Below are positions 6,464 through 14,862 of a stretch of DNA of 64,000 bases, one piece after another. The notes beneath the pieces are model-generated. The model was not told the origin of the DNA, did not search any database, and was given only the letters and a program-made list of their open reading frames with translations. Each line of letters opens with the position of its first letter. Position 1 is the stretch's first letter. The stretch is from Cellulomonas fulva (GTDB taxonomy: Bacteria > Actinomycetota > Actinomycetes > Actinomycetales > Cellulomonadaceae), in assembly GCF_018531375.1 (NCBI RefSeq), contig NZ_JAHBOH010000001.1:1116001-1180000 (forward strand). The letters run 5' to 3'. Made by a program: the position numbers and the translations under genes.

Positions 6464-8602
6464 ATGGTGGATCGGTGGGACGTGGAGGAGTACGTCGGGG
6501 TGCCTCGGGTGTCCGGGCTGGTGCTGTCCGGGGACGGGCAGCGGCTGGTGACCGGCGTGGCGACGCTCGACTCGAAGAAGACGAAGTACCTGACGGCGCT
6601 GTGGGAGGTGGACCCCACCGGTGAGCGGCCGGCGCGGCGGCTGACCCGCTCGGCGAAGAGCGAGGGCGGAGCGGCGTTCACGCGCGGCGGCGACCTGCTG
6701 TTCACGAGCGCGCGCCCCGATCCGGACGCGAAGGACGGCGACGACGACGGCCCGCCCGCGCTGTGGCTGCTGCCCCGCGACGGCGCGGAGGCGCGTGTGG
6801 TCGCGGCGCGCAAGGGCGGGCTCGGTGGCGTCAAGGTCGCCACGGACGCCGACGTCCTGATCGTCACGGGCGACGTGCTGCCGGGCGCCACGGACGCGGA
6901 GCACGACGAGCAGCTCCGCAAGGAGCGCAAGGACAAGAAGGTCGCGGCGATCCTGCACGACGGCTACCCGGTCCGGTACTGGGACCACGACCTGGGCCCG
7001 GACCAGCCGCACGTGTTCAGCGCCGACCTGGCCGGGCTGGTGACGGGCGACGACGAGGCGCCGCTGGCGGGCGAGGAAGAGGCGCGGCTCGAGCTGGTGG
7101 ACCGCACGCCCCAGCCGCGCGCGGCGCTCGTCGAGCAGACGCCCGCGGTCTCGCCGGACGGCACGACGATCGTCACGGGCTGGACCGAGCCGCGGGCGCG
7201 GGCGGACCAGCGCAGCCGGATCGTCGCGATCGACGTGGCGAGCGGCGCGCGCCGCACGCTCGTCGCGGACGACGAGGTCGACGCCTGGTCGCCGGTGGTC
7301 TCGCCGGACGGGCGCTGGGTGGTCTACGGCTACGAGACGATCTCGACGCCGCACCGGGCACCGCGCTCGGGGCTGGCGCTGGTGCCGCTGGCCGGCGGCG
7401 AGCCGCGCGTGCTCGCGCCGGAGTGGGACCGCTGGCCGGGCAGCCCGGTGTGGCTGCCGGACTCGTCGGGCCTCCTCGTCGTCGCGGACGACGAGGGACG
7501 CTCGCCGATCTTCCGGATCGACCTGGCGACCCGCCAGGACGGGGCCGCCGCCAGCGACACGATCACGCGCGTGACCAGCGACGACGCGGCGTTCACCGAC
7601 GTGCAGGTGGCCCCCGACGGCCGCACGGCGTACGCGCTGCGCTCGTCGTACCTGGCCCCGGCGCACCCGGTCCGGATCGACCTCACGGCCGTCCCGACGC
7701 AGGCGGTCCCGCTGCGCTCGCCCGCGCCGACGCCGGAGCTCCCCGGCCGGCTGGAGGAGGTCGAGACGACGGTCCAGGACGGCCGCCGCGTGCGCGCCTG
7801 GCTGGCGCTGCCGGAGGGCGCGGACGCAGGCGCGCCGGCCCCGCTGCTGCTGTGGATCCACGGTGGCCCGCTCGGCTCCTGGAACGCGTGGTCGTGGCGC
7901 TGGAACCCGTGGCTGCTCGTGGCCCAGGGGTACGCCGTGCTGCTGCCGGACCCGGCCCTCTCGACGGGGTACGGCCAGGACTTCGTGCAGGCGGGCTGGG
8001 GCGCGTGGGGCCGGGCCCCGTTCACGGACCTCATGGCGATCACGGACGCCGCGGAGGCGCGCGCGGACGTCGACGAGACCCGCACGGCCGCGATGGGCGG
8101 GTCCTTCGGCGGCTACATGGCCAACTGGGTGGCCGGCCACACGGACCGGTTCCGGGCGATCGTCACGCACGCGAGCCTGTGGGCGCTGGACCAGTTCGGC
8201 CCGACGACGGACGCGTCCTTCTACTGGCAGCGCGAGATGACGCCGGAGATGGCGCTCGAGAGCTCGCCGCACCGGCACGTCGAGAACATCGTGACGCCCA
8301 TGCTCGTCGTGCACGGCGACAAGGACTACCGCGTGCCCATCGGCGAGGGCCTGCGCCTGTGGTACGAGCTGCTCGCGAAGTCCGGCCTCCCGGCCGACGA
8401 GGACGGCCGGTCGCCGCACCGCTTCCTGTACTTCCCGGACGAGAACCACTGGGTCCTGAGCCCGCAGCACGCGGTGGTCTGGTACCAGGTGGTCACCGCC
8501 TTCCTCGCCGAGCACGTGCCTGCCCGAACGGGTGACCACGGCGCGGGCGAGGCGGGGGACGGCCACGGAAAGCGCCCCGGATACCCGGACGTACTGGGAT
8601 GA
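6464..8602 (+). CDS. S9 family (prolyl oligopeptidase-like) serine peptidase
   Basis: The 712-residue protein has an N-terminal beta-propeller (about 1-420, with repeated SPDG motifs) and a C-terminal alpha/beta-hydrolase domain. The catalytic triad is readable: Ser547 in GGSFGGYM, Asp621 in HGDKDYRVP and His662 in DENHW. This arrangement is typical of acylaminoacyl-peptidase/dipeptidyl-peptidase-like S9 enzymes. No signal peptide is visible, so it is probably cytoplasmic and cleaves short peptides. The last 25 residues are hydrophilic and not part of the fold. It is monocistronic, with REP-like repeats and a G-rich tract upstream. Confidence 0.93.
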   Translation: MVDRWDVEEYVGVPRVSGLVLSGDGQRLVTGVATLDSKKTKYLTALWEVDPTGERPARRLTRSAKSEGGAAFTRGGDLLFTSARPDPDAKDGDDDGPPALWLLPRDGAEARVVAARKGGLGGVKVATDADVLIVTGDVLPGATDAEHDEQLRKERKDKKVAAILHDGYPVRYWDHDLGPDQPHVFSADLAGLVTGDDEAPLAGEEEARLELVDRTPQPRAALVEQTPAVSPDGTTIVTGWTEPRARADQRSRIVAIDVASGARRTLVADDEVDAWSPVVSPDGRWVVYGYETISTPHRAPRSGLALVPLAGGEPRVLAPEWDRWPGSPVWLPDSSGLLVVADDEGRSPIFRIDLATRQDGAAASDTITRVTSDDAAFTDVQVAPDGRTAYALRSSYLAPAHPVRIDLTAVPTQAVPLRSPAPTPELPGRLEEVETTVQDGRRVRAWLALPEGADAGAPAPLLLWIHGGPLGSWNAWSWRWNPWLLVAQGYAVLLPDPALSTGYGQDFVQAGWGAWGRAPFTDLMAITDAAEARADVDETRTAAMGGSFGGYMANWVAGHTDRFRAIVTHASLWALDQFGPTTDASFYWQREMTPEMALESSPHRHVENIVTPMLVVHGDKDYRVPIGEGLRLWYELLAKSGLPADEDGRSPHRFLYFPDENHWVLSPQHAVVWYQVVTAFLAEHVPARTGDHGAGEAGDGHGKRPGYPDVLG

Positions 8603-8694
8603 AAGGGGCGTTCGACGCGCGCTGAGCGGCCCACGCGAGAAGACTTCCCAGCCTCAGACCGGCCGACACGGCCGACCGACGAGGAGGAGAACCC

Positions 8695-8922
8695 ATGGGC
8701 ATCGGCGGCGGAATCGCGCTGATCGTGATCGGCGCCATCCTGTCCTTCGCGGTGAGTGACGCGATCGACGGGGTCAACCTGGAGCTGATCGGGTACATCT
8801 GCATGGGCGCCGGTGCGCTGATGCTGGTCCTGGCCCTGATCATCAACGCGCAGCGCAGCAACACCTCGCACACCGCGGTGGTCGAGCACCGGGAGGTGCC
8901 CCCCGCACCTCCCACGGTGTGA
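8695..8922 (+). CDS. DUF6458-like small membrane protein
   Basis: A 75-residue protein with two hydrophobic helices: MGIGGGIALIVIGAILSFAV and IGYICMGAGALMLVLALII, separated by DAIDGVNLELI, plus a polar tail ending VPPAPPTV. This pattern fits the small actinobacterial membrane family DUF6458, whose role is unknown. A strong GAGGAGGAG ribosome-binding site precedes ATG8695. A 17-bp hairpin follows, so it is likely transcribed alone. Confidence 0.85.
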   Translation: MGIGGGIALIVIGAILSFAVSDAIDGVNLELIGYICMGAGALMLVLALIINAQRSNTSHTAVVEHREVPPAPPTV

Positions 8923-8943
8923 CGGGGACGACGAGCACGAGCA

Positions 8944-8982
8944 CGACGAGCGCCGAGCGGCCAGCCCGCTCGGCGCTCGTCG
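8944..8982 (+). terminator. 17-bp perfect hairpin after the DUF6458-like gene
   Basis: The arms CGACGAGCGCCGAGCGG (8944-8960) and CCGCTCGGCGCTCGTCG (8966-8982) pair perfectly around the five-base loop CCAGC. There is no T-run, which is usual for GC-rich actinobacterial terminators. It separates the small gene from the iron-regulated heme oxygenase promoter. Confidence 0.7.
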
Positions 8983-9010
8983 CGCATCAGGTCCCCAAGG
9001 GCGGCGAGCG

Positions 9011-9029
9011 GTAGGATAGGCAATCCTTA
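9011..9029. promoter_or_regulatory. DtxR/IdeR-type iron box upstream of heme oxygenase
   Basis: GTAGGATAGGCAATCCTTA matches the DtxR/IdeR consensus TTAGGTTAGGCTAACCTAA at 14 of 19 positions, including the central GGC and both half-site cores. It lies 65 bases before GTG9094, overlapping the likely promoter. Iron-loaded regulator would repress heme oxygenase and release it under iron starvation, as for hmuO in Corynebacterium. Confidence 0.75.
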
Positions 9030-9093
9030 CTTCGTGCCGTAGAGTTCCTGACGCCACGTCACGAACGGGCGCCGACGAACGAGAGGGACCGCC

Positions 9094-9837
9094 GTGACCA
9101 CCACCGCCTCGCCGCAGGCCGACACCGCCGACCCCGTGGTCGACCCCGTGGTCGACCCCGTGGTCGACGCCGCGCCGACTCCGACGCCGGCCGCCACCAC
9201 GGAGCCCGCGCTGTCCGTCGCCCTCCGGGAGGGCACCCGCGAGCAGCACGGGCAGGCGGAGGGCATGGCGTTCGTGGAGCGGCTGCTGGCCGGCGACCTC
9301 GACCGGGCGGCGTACACGGCTCTCGCGGTCCAGCAGCTCGCGATCTACACCGCGCTCGAGCGGGCCGGCGCCGAGCTGCGTGCCGCGGGCGGCGACCACG
9401 GCCTCGTCTTCGACGAGCTCACGCGTGTCCCGGCCATCGAGCGGGACCTGGCGTTCCTGGTCGGCACCGACTGGGCGGACCGGGTCACCTTCCTGCCGGC
9501 GACGCGCGCATACGCGGAGCGCCTCGCCGCGTGCTCGTCGGACCTCGCCACCTACGCGGCCCACGCGTACACGCGCTACCTGGGCGACCTGTCGGGCGGC
9601 CAGGTGGTCAAGCGCATGGTGCAGCGCCACTACGGCCTGTCCGACGAGGGCGTCGCGTTCTACGACTTCCCCGAGATCCACAAGCTCAAGCCGTTCAAGG
9701 ACGTCTACCGCGAGCGCCTCGACCGGCTCCCGCTGGACGCCGACCAGCGCGCGGCCGTGGTCGCGGAGGCGCAGGTCGCCTTCTCCCTGAACCAGCGGAT
9801 GTTCGCCGAGCTGGGGGAGCGGCACCTGCCGGCGTGA
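9094..9837 (+). CDS. Biliverdin-producing heme oxygenase
   Basis: The enzyme opens heme to biliverdin, CO and iron, and so recovers iron from heme. The canonical proximal histidine is His52 in REGTREQH, and the distal helix has YLGDLSGGQ (Gly164-Gly169, including Asp165). The tail has YDFPEIHKLKPFK, typical of the family. The first 40 residues are an extra Ala/Pro/Thr-rich tail with three tandem PVVD units; the usual HO fold begins about residue 40. GTG9094 is preceded by GAGAGGGACC. An IdeR-type iron box lies upstream, consistent with control by iron. Confidence 0.93.
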   Translation: MTTTASPQADTADPVVDPVVDPVVDAAPTPTPAATTEPALSVALREGTREQHGQAEGMAFVERLLAGDLDRAAYTALAVQQLAIYTALERAGAELRAAGGDHGLVFDELTRVPAIERDLAFLVGTDWADRVTFLPATRAYAERLAACSSDLATYAAHAYTRYLGDLSGGQVVKRMVQRHYGLSDEGVAFYDFPEIHKLKPFKDVYRERLDRLPLDADQRAAVVAEAQVAFSLNQRMFAELGERHLPA

Positions 9838-9921
9838 CCGAAGTGGGGCGAATGCGGCGGAACGAGTGATTCTGGGCTTCTCGGTCGCCCATCGCGGGCC
9901 CGGACAGGTGATGATGTCTCC

Positions 9922-11334
9922 GTGACGCGGAGGGCGACGGCTGGCGCGCGCGGGGGCCGACGAGCCGCCGCCGCGATCGGTGGTGCCCGGGGCTTCGCGG
10001 CGGCCGCCCACCGGCTGGACCGCTGCCGCACCCTCGAGGAGGTCGTGCAGACCGCGGCGGAGCTCGGGCTCGAGCTCCTGGGCGCTCGCCGGGCGTGCAT
10101 GTGCCGCATCGAGCAGGACACGTGCCACGTCCTCGTCGTCGAGCCGCCCTCCACCGACCAGCGTCACGCGTGGCGCCTGCGCACGTCCTACCGCGCCGAC
10201 GAGCGTCCCGCCCTGCGGCGGCTGATCCGAGACCGGGAGAGCTGGGTCGCGCACGCGCAGGACATCACGGGCCAGCCGATCGAGCCGGGCGACGAGGGCG
10301 CGGGCGACCCCATCGAGGTCGCGACGCTCAAGGACGTCGGCGGCTCCAGCTCGCTGGGCGTCCCGGTGGTCGTCAACGGCACGGTGTGGGGGCAGCTGTT
10401 CGCCATGCGCGAGCCGGGCGACGGGCTGTTCACGGTCGACGACGTCGCGCGGGCCGAGGTCATCGGCGCGCTCGCGGCGGGGGCGATCGCGCGCGTGGAC
10501 CTCGAGGCGCAGATCCGGCACCTGGTGGCCGACGACCCGCTGACCGGCCTGGTCAACCGCCGTGTGGCGGACGCCGCGGCCGAGGCCGCGCTCGAGTCCG
10601 GCGAGGAGGTCTGCATCGTCATGTGCGACGTCGACGGCCTCAAGCGCGTCAACGACCGCCTGGGCCACGAGTCGGGGGACGACCTGCTGCGGACCGTCGC
10701 GGACGTGCTGCGCCGCGCGGCGGACCGGCTGCCCGGCTCGACCGCGGCCCGGCTGGGGGGTGACGAGTTCTGCCTCGTCGTCGTCGGCCACCACCGGTCC
10801 GAGGTCTCGGAGGTGATGGCGTCCACCACCGCGGACTTCCCGCTGCCCCACGGCGCGGCGATCTCTTACGGGCTCGCCTCGACGGCGGTGAGCGGGGAGG
10901 TGTCCGCGCGGCACCTGTTCCGCCGCGCCGACATCGCGCAGTACCGGGTCAAGCGGGCCCGCGCGCGGGCCCGCAAGTCCGCGGTGCCGATCGCCGACCC
11001 CGCGGTGACGGCCGAGCGCGTGGTGGTCGCGGGCGCCGCCTCGATCACCGCGGCGCAGTCCGGCATCGTCCCGCGGCTGTGCGCGATGGCGGCGGCGACC
11101 ACCGAGACCCTGGGCGGGTCGGACTGGGCGGTCCTGATGCAGCGCGACGGCGACGAGGCCGCCGTGGCCCGCGGCGGCAGCCCGGCCGACACGGAGCGGG
11201 AGCAGACCGTCACGCGGGTGGCGCACGGGACGTGGGTGGTCGAGGTCGGTGCGTCGGCGAGCGCCGCGACCGGCCAGGCGGTCTCGACGGCCCTGCACGC
11301 GCTCGTCGCGGTCGCGGTCGAGGGCGCCTCCTGA
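9922..11334 (+). CDS. GAF-GGDEF protein, probable diguanylate cyclase
   Basis: The 470-residue protein has a GAF-like sensor (about 20-170), a GGDEF domain (about 185-340) with an intact GGDEF at 279-283, and an extra C-terminal alpha/beta segment of about 110 residues. The GGDEF site and the DPLTGLVNRR entry motif support c-di-GMP synthesis from two GTP. No RxxD inhibitory site is found five residues before GGDEF. There is no EAL domain and no membrane helix, so it is cytoplasmic. GTG9922 is assigned without a strong ribosome-binding site; the true start may be slightly different. Confidence 0.88.
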   Translation: MTRRATAGARGGRRAAAAIGGARGFAAAAHRLDRCRTLEEVVQTAAELGLELLGARRACMCRIEQDTCHVLVVEPPSTDQRHAWRLRTSYRADERPALRRLIRDRESWVAHAQDITGQPIEPGDEGAGDPIEVATLKDVGGSSSLGVPVVVNGTVWGQLFAMREPGDGLFTVDDVARAEVIGALAAGAIARVDLEAQIRHLVADDPLTGLVNRRVADAAAEAALESGEEVCIVMCDVDGLKRVNDRLGHESGDDLLRTVADVLRRAADRLPGSTAARLGGDEFCLVVVGHHRSEVSEVMASTTADFPLPHGAAISYGLASTAVSGEVSARHLFRRADIAQYRVKRARARARKSAVPIADPAVTAERVVVAGAASITAAQSGIVPRLCAMAAATTETLGGSDWAVLMQRDGDEAAVARGGSPADTEREQTVTRVAHGTWVVEVGASASAATGQAVSTALHALVAVAVEGAS

Positions 11335-11359
11335 CCGGCTGAGCCGGCGGGCGGCGCGG

Positions 11360-13258
11360 TCAGCCGCGCAACGGGAGGGTCAGCATCGCCTCCCCGGCGT
11401 CGGCGACGCGCACGGGCACGCCCCAGTCCTGCGCGTTCAGGTGGCACGCCGGGTACTCGATCGCGGGGTCGTCGTCGCACGACGCCGCGTGCGCGGTGAC
11501 GTGCAGGACGCCCTCGCCCACGCTCGGGTCCAGCACGAGGTCGCGCTCGAACGGCACGTCGTCGCCCGCGCCCTCGAGCAGCAGCGCGGGCGGCGTCGCG
11601 GACACCTGCAGCCGCGTCGAGGCGCCGAACCGGTCGTCGTACTTCTGCCCCGTCGCGGGGGTGAACACGACGTCGAGCCGCACGCGCGGCGCGAGGTCCG
11701 TGACCGGCCGCTGCGTGTGGTGCACCCCGCCGTCGACGGCCGTGCCCGCGACGCCCGCGAGCGGCAGCCGCGTCAGACGGTGGGCGGCGGACTCGACGAC
11801 GAGCAGCGTCGCGTCCGGTCCGTCGTGCAGCACGACGAGCCCGCTCGGCTCGGCGAGACCCGACGCGATCGTCGTGACCTCGTCGGTCAGCGGGTCGTAG
11901 CGGCGGACCGCGCCGTTGTAGGTGTCGGCGACCGCGACGGACCCGTCCGGCAGCACGGCGACGCCGAGCGGGTGCTGCAACCGCGCCTGGTCGGCCAAGC
12001 CGTCCCGGTGGCCGAACTCGAACAGCCCCGCGCCCACGACGCTCCGCACCGCCCCGCCGCCGGCGCTCGCGTGCTCCGGCGTCACGACCCGCAGCGCGGA
12101 CGTCTCGGAATCCGCGAGCCAGATCTCCCCGCCCGGTCCGACGGCCAGCCCCGACGGCTGCGCGAACCACGCGTCGGGCAGCGGGCCGTCGAGCAGACCC
12201 TCGTTCATGGTGCCGCCGACGTGCGCGACCGAACCCTCCTGGGCGTCGAACGCCCAGAGGGTGTGGTTGCCGGCCATCGCGACGACGAACGCGCCCCACT
12301 CCTGCGACCACGCGACGTCCCAGGGCGAGGAGAGCCGCACGCCCTGCGCGGGACCCGACCAGCCCGCACCCGTGCCGCCGCCGAGCGCCGCGGACACGTT
12401 GTCCGCGGCGCCAACCATGAGCTGCTCGCCGGTCCCGGCGACGGTCGTCACCGCGCCGTCGGAGAGCCGGACGCCGCGCAGCGCGTGGTTGACGGTGTCC
12501 GCGACCAGCACGTCGTAGTCGAGCCACGCGCGCAGCTCGTCGGGCACGAGGCACAGGCCGTTGGGCTCGCTGAACCGCGCCGCGTCGGGCCCGCCGTCGA
12601 CGAGCCCACGCTCGCCGGAGCCGATGCGCCGGACCAGCGTCTCGCCGTCGGGAGCGAGCTCCGCGAGGCTGTGGTGACCGGCGTCCGCGACCAGCAGGTT
12701 GCCGCCCGGCAGCGCGACCGCCTTGGCGGGGAACCGCAGCGTGCCCGGCGTCGGCTCGGGCGGGACGTACGGGCCCGAGCCGCGGTGCAGCGTGCCCTTG
12801 GCGTCGTGCTCGGCGACGAGCTCGCGCACCAGCACCTCGAGGTTGTGACGGTGACCCTCGCCCGCCATCTGCGCGACGACGTAGCCCTCCGGGTCGATGA
12901 CGACGAGCGTCGGCCACGCGCGCGCGGTGTAGGCCTGCCACGTGGTGAGCTGCGGGTCGTCGAGGACGGGGTGGTGCACCTCGTACCGCTCGACGGCGGC
13001 CCGGAGGGCGTCCGGGTCCGCCTCGTGCGCGAACTTGGGCGAGTGCACGCCGATCACGACGAGCACGTCGGAGAACTCGGCCTCGAGCTCGCGCATCTCG
13101 TCCAGGACGTGCAGGCAGTTGATGCAGCAGAACGTCCAGAAGTCGAGGACGGTGATCTTGCCGCGCAGGTCCGCGAGCGTCACGTCCTTGCCGCCGGTGT
13201 TCAGCCACCCGCGCCCCACCAGCTCCGAGGCCCGCACCCGAGGAAGTCGTCCGCTCAC
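11360..13258 (-). CDS. Thioredoxin-like / NHL-repeat protein (NHLRC2-like)
   Basis: The protein of about 632 residues begins with a thioredoxin-like domain (about 15-150) whose CCINC motif includes the redox pair Cys45-Cys48, followed by a six-bladed NHL-type beta-propeller (about 175-480, repeats such as LPGGNLLVADAGHHSLAEL) and a C-terminal beta-sandwich-like extension. The architecture matches NHLRC2-like proteins. No signal peptide is evident. GTG13258 follows GAGGATGGGGGC; GTG13297 is an alternative. It is convergent with the GGDEF gene. Substrates are unknown. Confidence 0.9.
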   Translation of the reverse strand: MSGRLPRVRASELVGRGWLNTGGKDVTLADLRGKITVLDFWTFCCINCLHVLDEMRELEAEFSDVLVVIGVHSPKFAHEADPDALRAAVERYEVHHPVLDDPQLTTWQAYTARAWPTLVVIDPEGYVVAQMAGEGHRHNLEVLVRELVAEHDAKGTLHRGSGPYVPPEPTPGTLRFPAKAVALPGGNLLVADAGHHSLAELAPDGETLVRRIGSGERGLVDGGPDAARFSEPNGLCLVPDELRAWLDYDVLVADTVNHALRGVRLSDGAVTTVAGTGEQLMVGAADNVSAALGGGTGAGWSGPAQGVRLSSPWDVAWSQEWGAFVVAMAGNHTLWAFDAQEGSVAHVGGTMNEGLLDGPLPDAWFAQPSGLAVGPGGEIWLADSETSALRVVTPEHASAGGGAVRSVVGAGLFEFGHRDGLADQARLQHPLGVAVLPDGSVAVADTYNGAVRRYDPLTDEVTTIASGLAEPSGLVVLHDGPDATLLVVESAAHRLTRLPLAGVAGTAVDGGVHHTQRPVTDLAPRVRLDVVFTPATGQKYDDRFGASTRLQVSATPPALLLEGAGDDVPFERDLVLDPSVGEGVLHVTAHAASCDDDPAIEYPACHLNAQDWGVPVRVADAGEAMLTLPLRG

Positions 13259-13330
13259 GCCCCCATCCTCGCCTCTCCCAGCCCCGCCACGCGCCACCCG
13301 GCCAGACCGGGCGTGAGGTGACCTCTCGGC

Positions 13331-13400
13331 GAGGTCGTCAGAGCGTCGACAGAGTCGTCAGAGATCTCTGACGACTCGGTGAACTACTGACGCCCTGTGC
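13331..13400. repeat. CTCTGACGAC-family palindromic repeat, copy 1
   Basis: A perfect 26-bp palindrome occupies 13352-13377: GAGTCGTCAGAGA followed by its complement arm ending TCTCTGACGACTC, with a second GTCGTCAGAG at 13334. The same decamer, in both orientations, forms a second cluster at 41389-41472. It sits between a membrane-protein gene that ends at 13476 and a gene starting at 13258. Terminator, operator or dispersed element are all possible. Confidence 0.75.
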
Positions 13401-13475
13401 GGGCGTCGGTCGGATGGTGCGTGGGTAGGGAGCGGGACGCATGGGACTGCCCGCGCGTTCAGGCGGCGGAGCCGA

Positions 13476-13790
13476 TCAGGCGGCGAGCTCGACCGGGACC
13501 TCGAGCATCGCCGTCTCCACGACGCGGCGCGCCCTGCGTGCTCGGCGGGCGCGCAGGACGACCGTGACCGCGTGGAGGGCGACCGCGGCCCAGACCAGGT
13601 TGGTGAACACCGAGGGCCACACGCCGCTGCTCGCCGCCACCGTGCCCATCATCACGCCGCTCACGACGTTGGCCAGCTGGTACCGGCCGGAGGTCGGAGC
13701 CCAGCGACCCCGGGTGACCAGGACGTAGGCGGTGAGGCACACGACCGCGCCGGTCCAGCCGAGCGCGGTGATGAAGGTGGACACGGGCAT
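13476..13790 (-). CDS. CBU_0592-like small membrane protein
   Basis: 104 residues with three or four helices: VSTFITALGWTGAVVCLTAY, then SGRYQLANVVSGVMMGTVAA and a longer segment ending in WAAVALHAVTVVL, with a basic tail RARRARRARR. It fits the small membrane family CBU_0592/YgjV-like, of unknown function. ATG13790 is preceded by GGAGCATG. It is divergent from a LysR regulator with 145 bp between them, the classical arrangement for a LysR target. Regulation of it by that protein is inference. Confidence 0.75.
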   Translation of the reverse strand: MPVSTFITALGWTGAVVCLTAYVLVTRGRWAPTSGRYQLANVVSGVMMGTVAASSGVWPSVFTNLVWAAVALHAVTVVLRARRARRARRVVETAMLEVPVELAA

Positions 13791-13874
13791 GCTCCAGGAG
13801 GACGTGCAGGGGAGGGGAGGGCCGGTGGGCTGCGCGGACGCGGCTCGGCGAGCACCAGTGTGGGGCTGGATATG

Positions 13875-13923
13875 ATTCAGCACAATCGAATGATTCTCAC
13901 CCTGGGATTCAGCCGAACTGAAT
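13875..13923. promoter_or_regulatory. Paired LysR-type operator sites ATTC-N9-GAAT
   Basis: Two dyads of the form ATTC-N9-GAAT lie at 13875-13891 and 13907-13923, 32 bp apart (three helical turns). The second is extended to ATTCAG-N5-CTGAAT. LysR proteins bind T-N11-A dyads in pairs on one helix face, so these probably are the operators of the divergent pair. The region is notably AT-rich for this genome. Confidence 0.6.
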
Positions 13924-13935
13924 GAGGACGAACCG

Positions 13936-14838
13936 GTGCCAGCGGACCCCCGACGCCTGTCCTTCCTGCTCGCCGTGCACCGCGCCGGCGGGGTGCTGGC
14001 CGCCGCCGACGTCCTGCACGTGACGCCGTCGGCGGTGTCGCAGCAGATCGCCCGGCTCGAGGCCGAGGAGGGCGTGGCGGTGCTCGACCGCGGCCCCCGC
14101 GGGGCGACCCTCACGGCCGCCGGGCGCGTGCTGGCCGAGGCCGCGGAGCGGATCGAGTCCGAGCTCGTCGAGGCCCGCAAGCAGCTCGCGGCGCTCGGCG
14201 GCGAGCTGGCCGGCCGGGTCACCGTGGTGGGCTTCCAGACCGCGATCCGCGCGGTGCTCGCGCCCGCGCTGGGGATGCTCGCGGAACGGCACGGCGGCAT
14301 CGAGGTGGCGGTGGAGGAGCGGGAGTCGGCCGACGCGCTGCGTCGCCTGCGCGAGGGCGACGCGGACCTGGTGCTGATCGAGCGCGACGAGGACGCGGAC
14401 GCGCACACCCCGCGGGGGCAGCAGGACGTGGTGCTGCTCGAGGAGCCGTGGCGGCTGGTGCTGCCCGCCAGCGTGGCGACGCCCACCCAGCTCTCGGACC
14501 TGGCCGGGGTCACCTGGCTCGAGTCGCAGCCCGGCACGGCCGCGGCGCGTGCGCTGGCCCGGGTGGGCACGCTCGTCGGACCGCTGACGACGCGGCACGT
14601 CTACTACGACTTCGACGTCGCGCTCGCGCTCGTCGCCGCGGGGCAGGGCGTGGGGCTGCTGCCCGCCCTCGCGCTGCAGGGCGACCTGCCCGACGGCGTC
14701 ACGGTCGCGACGGTGCCGGGCCTGGGCTCCCGCCGGCTCGTCGTGCGCCACCGCGCGACGCGCCACGAGCCCCGCCCGGCGGTGGCCGCGGTGCTGGACG
14801 AGCTCCTCACCACCGCCGCCACCCTCACCCTCACCTGA
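13936..14838 (+). CDS. LysR-family transcriptional regulator
   Basis: The 300-residue protein has an N-terminal winged helix-turn-helix (about 1-60, LHVTPSAVSQQIARLEAEEG) and a substrate-binding domain (about 85-290). It should sense a small ligand and control the divergent membrane-protein gene. GTG13936 is spaced from GAGGACG. Two ATTC-N9-GAAT dyads lie just upstream. The ligand is unknown. Confidence 0.9.
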   Translation: MPADPRRLSFLLAVHRAGGVLAAADVLHVTPSAVSQQIARLEAEEGVAVLDRGPRGATLTAAGRVLAEAAERIESELVEARKQLAALGGELAGRVTVVGFQTAIRAVLAPALGMLAERHGGIEVAVEERESADALRRLREGDADLVLIERDEDADAHTPRGQQDVVLLEEPWRLVLPASVATPTQLSDLAGVTWLESQPGTAAARALARVGTLVGPLTTRHVYYDFDVALALVAAGQGVGLLPALALQGDLPDGVTVATVPGLGSRRLVVRHRATRHEPRPAVAAVLDELLTTAATLTLT

Positions 14839-14862
14839 CCCCCGGTGTGCCACGATGCCGGG

